Source: an uncultured Phascolarctobacterium sp. (GTDB lineage: Bacteria; Bacillota; Negativicutes; Acidaminococcales; Acidaminococcaceae). From it: 6,727 nt of DNA. The stretch is taken from contig USHB01000086.1 of the NCBI GenBank assembly GCA_900554395.1, forward strand, positions 1 to 6,727, read 5' to 3'. The notes beneath the pieces are model-generated. The model was given only the letters and a program-made list of their open reading frames with translations, was not told the origin of the DNA and did not search any database. This document shows positions 5,973 through 6,727 of the stretch, piece by piece. Position 1 is the stretch's first letter. Each line of letters opens with the position of its first letter. The position numbers and the translations under genes were made by a program.

Positions 5973-6500
5973 ATGTTTACTTTAAAAAAATTCTTGCTTA
6001 TTACGCTTGCTGCCGCCGTTGTCGGTATCGGCTCATCGCTTTTCTGGGCGCATTACCAGGCCGGCAACATGAATGACGCCGCGGCGCAATCTGTTAACAC
6101 CGAAGCGCCCGATATTATCGCTACCACACTGGACGGTACGCAGGTAAAACTTTCAGATTTGCGCGGCAAAACCGTATTTGTAAACTTCTGGGCAACCTGG
6201 TGCGGTCCCTGCATGCAGGAAATGCCTGAAATGAACAAAATTTACCCGGAATACAAAGATAAAATTGTCTTTTTTGCCGTTAGCATAGACGATGCACGCA
6301 CCGATTATGAAAAATACGCCAAAGAAAGCGGCTTTGAGTTTCCGATGTACTGGGGCGATAAAAACGCTCTCGTCAACGCCTACGGCTTGCAGGGCATACC
6401 GGCCTCCTATATTATCGATAAATACGGCACTATTACCCAGTCGCATATCGGCGGCATGAAAGAAAAAGAACTGCGCGCCTTTTTGGATAAAGCCTTATAA
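5973..6500 (+). CDS. Membrane-anchored TlpA/ResA-like thiol-disulfide oxidoreductase
   Basis: A 175-residue protein with an uncleaved signal anchor or signal peptide (KK at 5-6, hydrophobic 7-26), then a thioredoxin-fold AhpC/TSA-redoxin domain. Recognition features are the APDIIATTLDG opening (45-55), LSDLRGKTVFVNFWATWCGPC (60-80) with the active-site pair Cys77/Cys80, the VSIDD segment (103-107), and GIPASYIIDKYG (141-152) with the cis-proline at 143. Such proteins reduce or exchange disulfides outside the cytoplasmic membrane, for instance on apocytochromes or other exported Cys proteins, and need a membrane electron donor. No CcdA or DsbD is nearby; the preceding iron-sulfur membrane protein may fill that place. 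AGGAG at 5961-5965 is 7 bases before the ATG. Last gene of the cassette, followed by a strong terminator. Confidence 0.93.
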   Translation: MFTLKKFLLITLAAAVVGIGSSLFWAHYQAGNMNDAAAQSVNTEAPDIIATTLDGTQVKLSDLRGKTVFVNFWATWCGPCMQEMPEMNKIYPEYKDKIVFFAVSIDDARTDYEKYAKESGFEFPMYWGDKNALVNAYGLQGIPASYIIDKYGTITQSHIGGMKEKELRAFLDKAL

Positions 6501-6521
6501 AATTTATTCTGCCAATTACAC

Positions 6522-6565
6522 AAAAGCGTGTTTCCAATTTTTGGAAGCACGCTTTTTCTTTTTAT
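6522..6565 (+). terminator. Rho-independent terminator of the redox cassette
   Basis: A 14-bp stem (6522-6535 with 6543-6556) with a single G-U pair at 6531/6547 and a 7-base loop AATTTTT, followed by a T-rich tail TCTTTTTA. It begins 22 bases after the tlpA-like stop codon. The AAAA at the left base gives a short T tract on the other strand, so weak termination in the opposite direction is possible. Confidence 0.93.
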
Positions 6566-6642
6566 TTCAATGCCCTGTTCCTTATATTTCTGCCGCTTTT
6601 TCATTAATTTAATTTAACTCTCCACACATACCCTGCCCCGTA

Positions 6643-6671
6643 TTGACAAGGCGTTTTTTTAAAGCTACACT
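6643..6671 (+). promoter_or_regulatory. Strong sigma70-type promoter for the gene at the right edge
   Basis: A perfect TTGACA (6643-6648), 17-base spacer and TACACT (6666-6671). Transcription should begin near 6678, leaving a leader of about 45 bases, AT-rich, ending in GAGGAG at 6711-6716. The region from 6566 to 6642 shows no gene or clear structure. Confidence 0.8.
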
Positions 6672-6722
6672 AACGGTAGAAAGTATTTTCAGCAGTATTT
6701 TTTATTTTTAGAGGAGTTAAAA

Positions 6723-6727
6723 ATGCC
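6723..6727 (+). CDS. Start of an unidentified gene, cut by the window edge
   Basis: ATG at 6723, 6 bases after a GAGGAG ribosome binding site (6711-6716) and behind the promoter at 6643-6671. Only one complete codon is visible, so nothing can be said about the product. The strength of the promoter and ribosome binding site suggests a well expressed gene. Confidence 0.65.

Noticed and set aside
6407..6604. 65-codon minus-strand frame over the end of the tlpA-like gene
   Set aside because: It reads through the intrinsic terminator and antisense to the thioredoxin C-terminus; Lys-rich start from AT-rich DNA, no signals.
6566..6642. Possible small RNA or gene between the terminator and the next promoter
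   Set aside because: No promoter pair, no stable hairpin and no open frame with a ribosome binding site were seen.

Overview
This window reads as chromosomal DNA of an anaerobic member of the Firmicutes sensu lato, most likely a Negativicutes-type gut organism (inference). The reasons are strong AGGAGG-type ribosome binding sites, a yebC-ruvC-ruvA-ruvB-queH-spoIID-queA gene order, and a membrane iron-sulfur/TlpA cassette of the kind known from gut anaerobes. No mobile element, CRISPR array, tRNA or rRNA was seen.

Left two thirds (1-4842, all on the minus strand). One long operon runs from right to left: yebC (translation factor/regulator), ruvC, ruvA and ruvB (complete Holliday junction branch migration and resolution machinery), queH (epoxyqueuosine reductase), a SpoIID/LytB-domain secreted protein, and the first 18 codons of queA, cut by the window edge. 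ruvC/ruvA overlap as ATGA; ruvA/ruvB and ruvB/queH overlap as TAATG; other gaps are 16-61 bases. A sigma70-type promoter (TTGAAA-17-TATAAT) precedes yebC. The SpoIID/LytB protein is unusual: the usual glutamate of its EMP motif and the histidine of its GHG motif are both replaced.

Middle and right (5029-6500, plus strand). A divergent promoter drives a three-gene redox cassette: a 40-residue membrane microprotein ending in a CLEC motif, a Cys-rich polytopic iron-sulfur membrane protein starting at TTG and overlapping the microprotein by 8 bases, and a membrane-anchored TlpA/ResA-like thioredoxin with WCGPC. A strong intrinsic terminator closes it. The set looks like a route for moving electrons from a cytoplasmic iron-sulfur donor to thiols outside the membrane, but that function is inferred.

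Right edge (6557-6727). After about 85 bases with no recognisable feature there is a near-consensus promoter, a ribosome binding site and the first codon of another plus-strand gene that cannot be identified.
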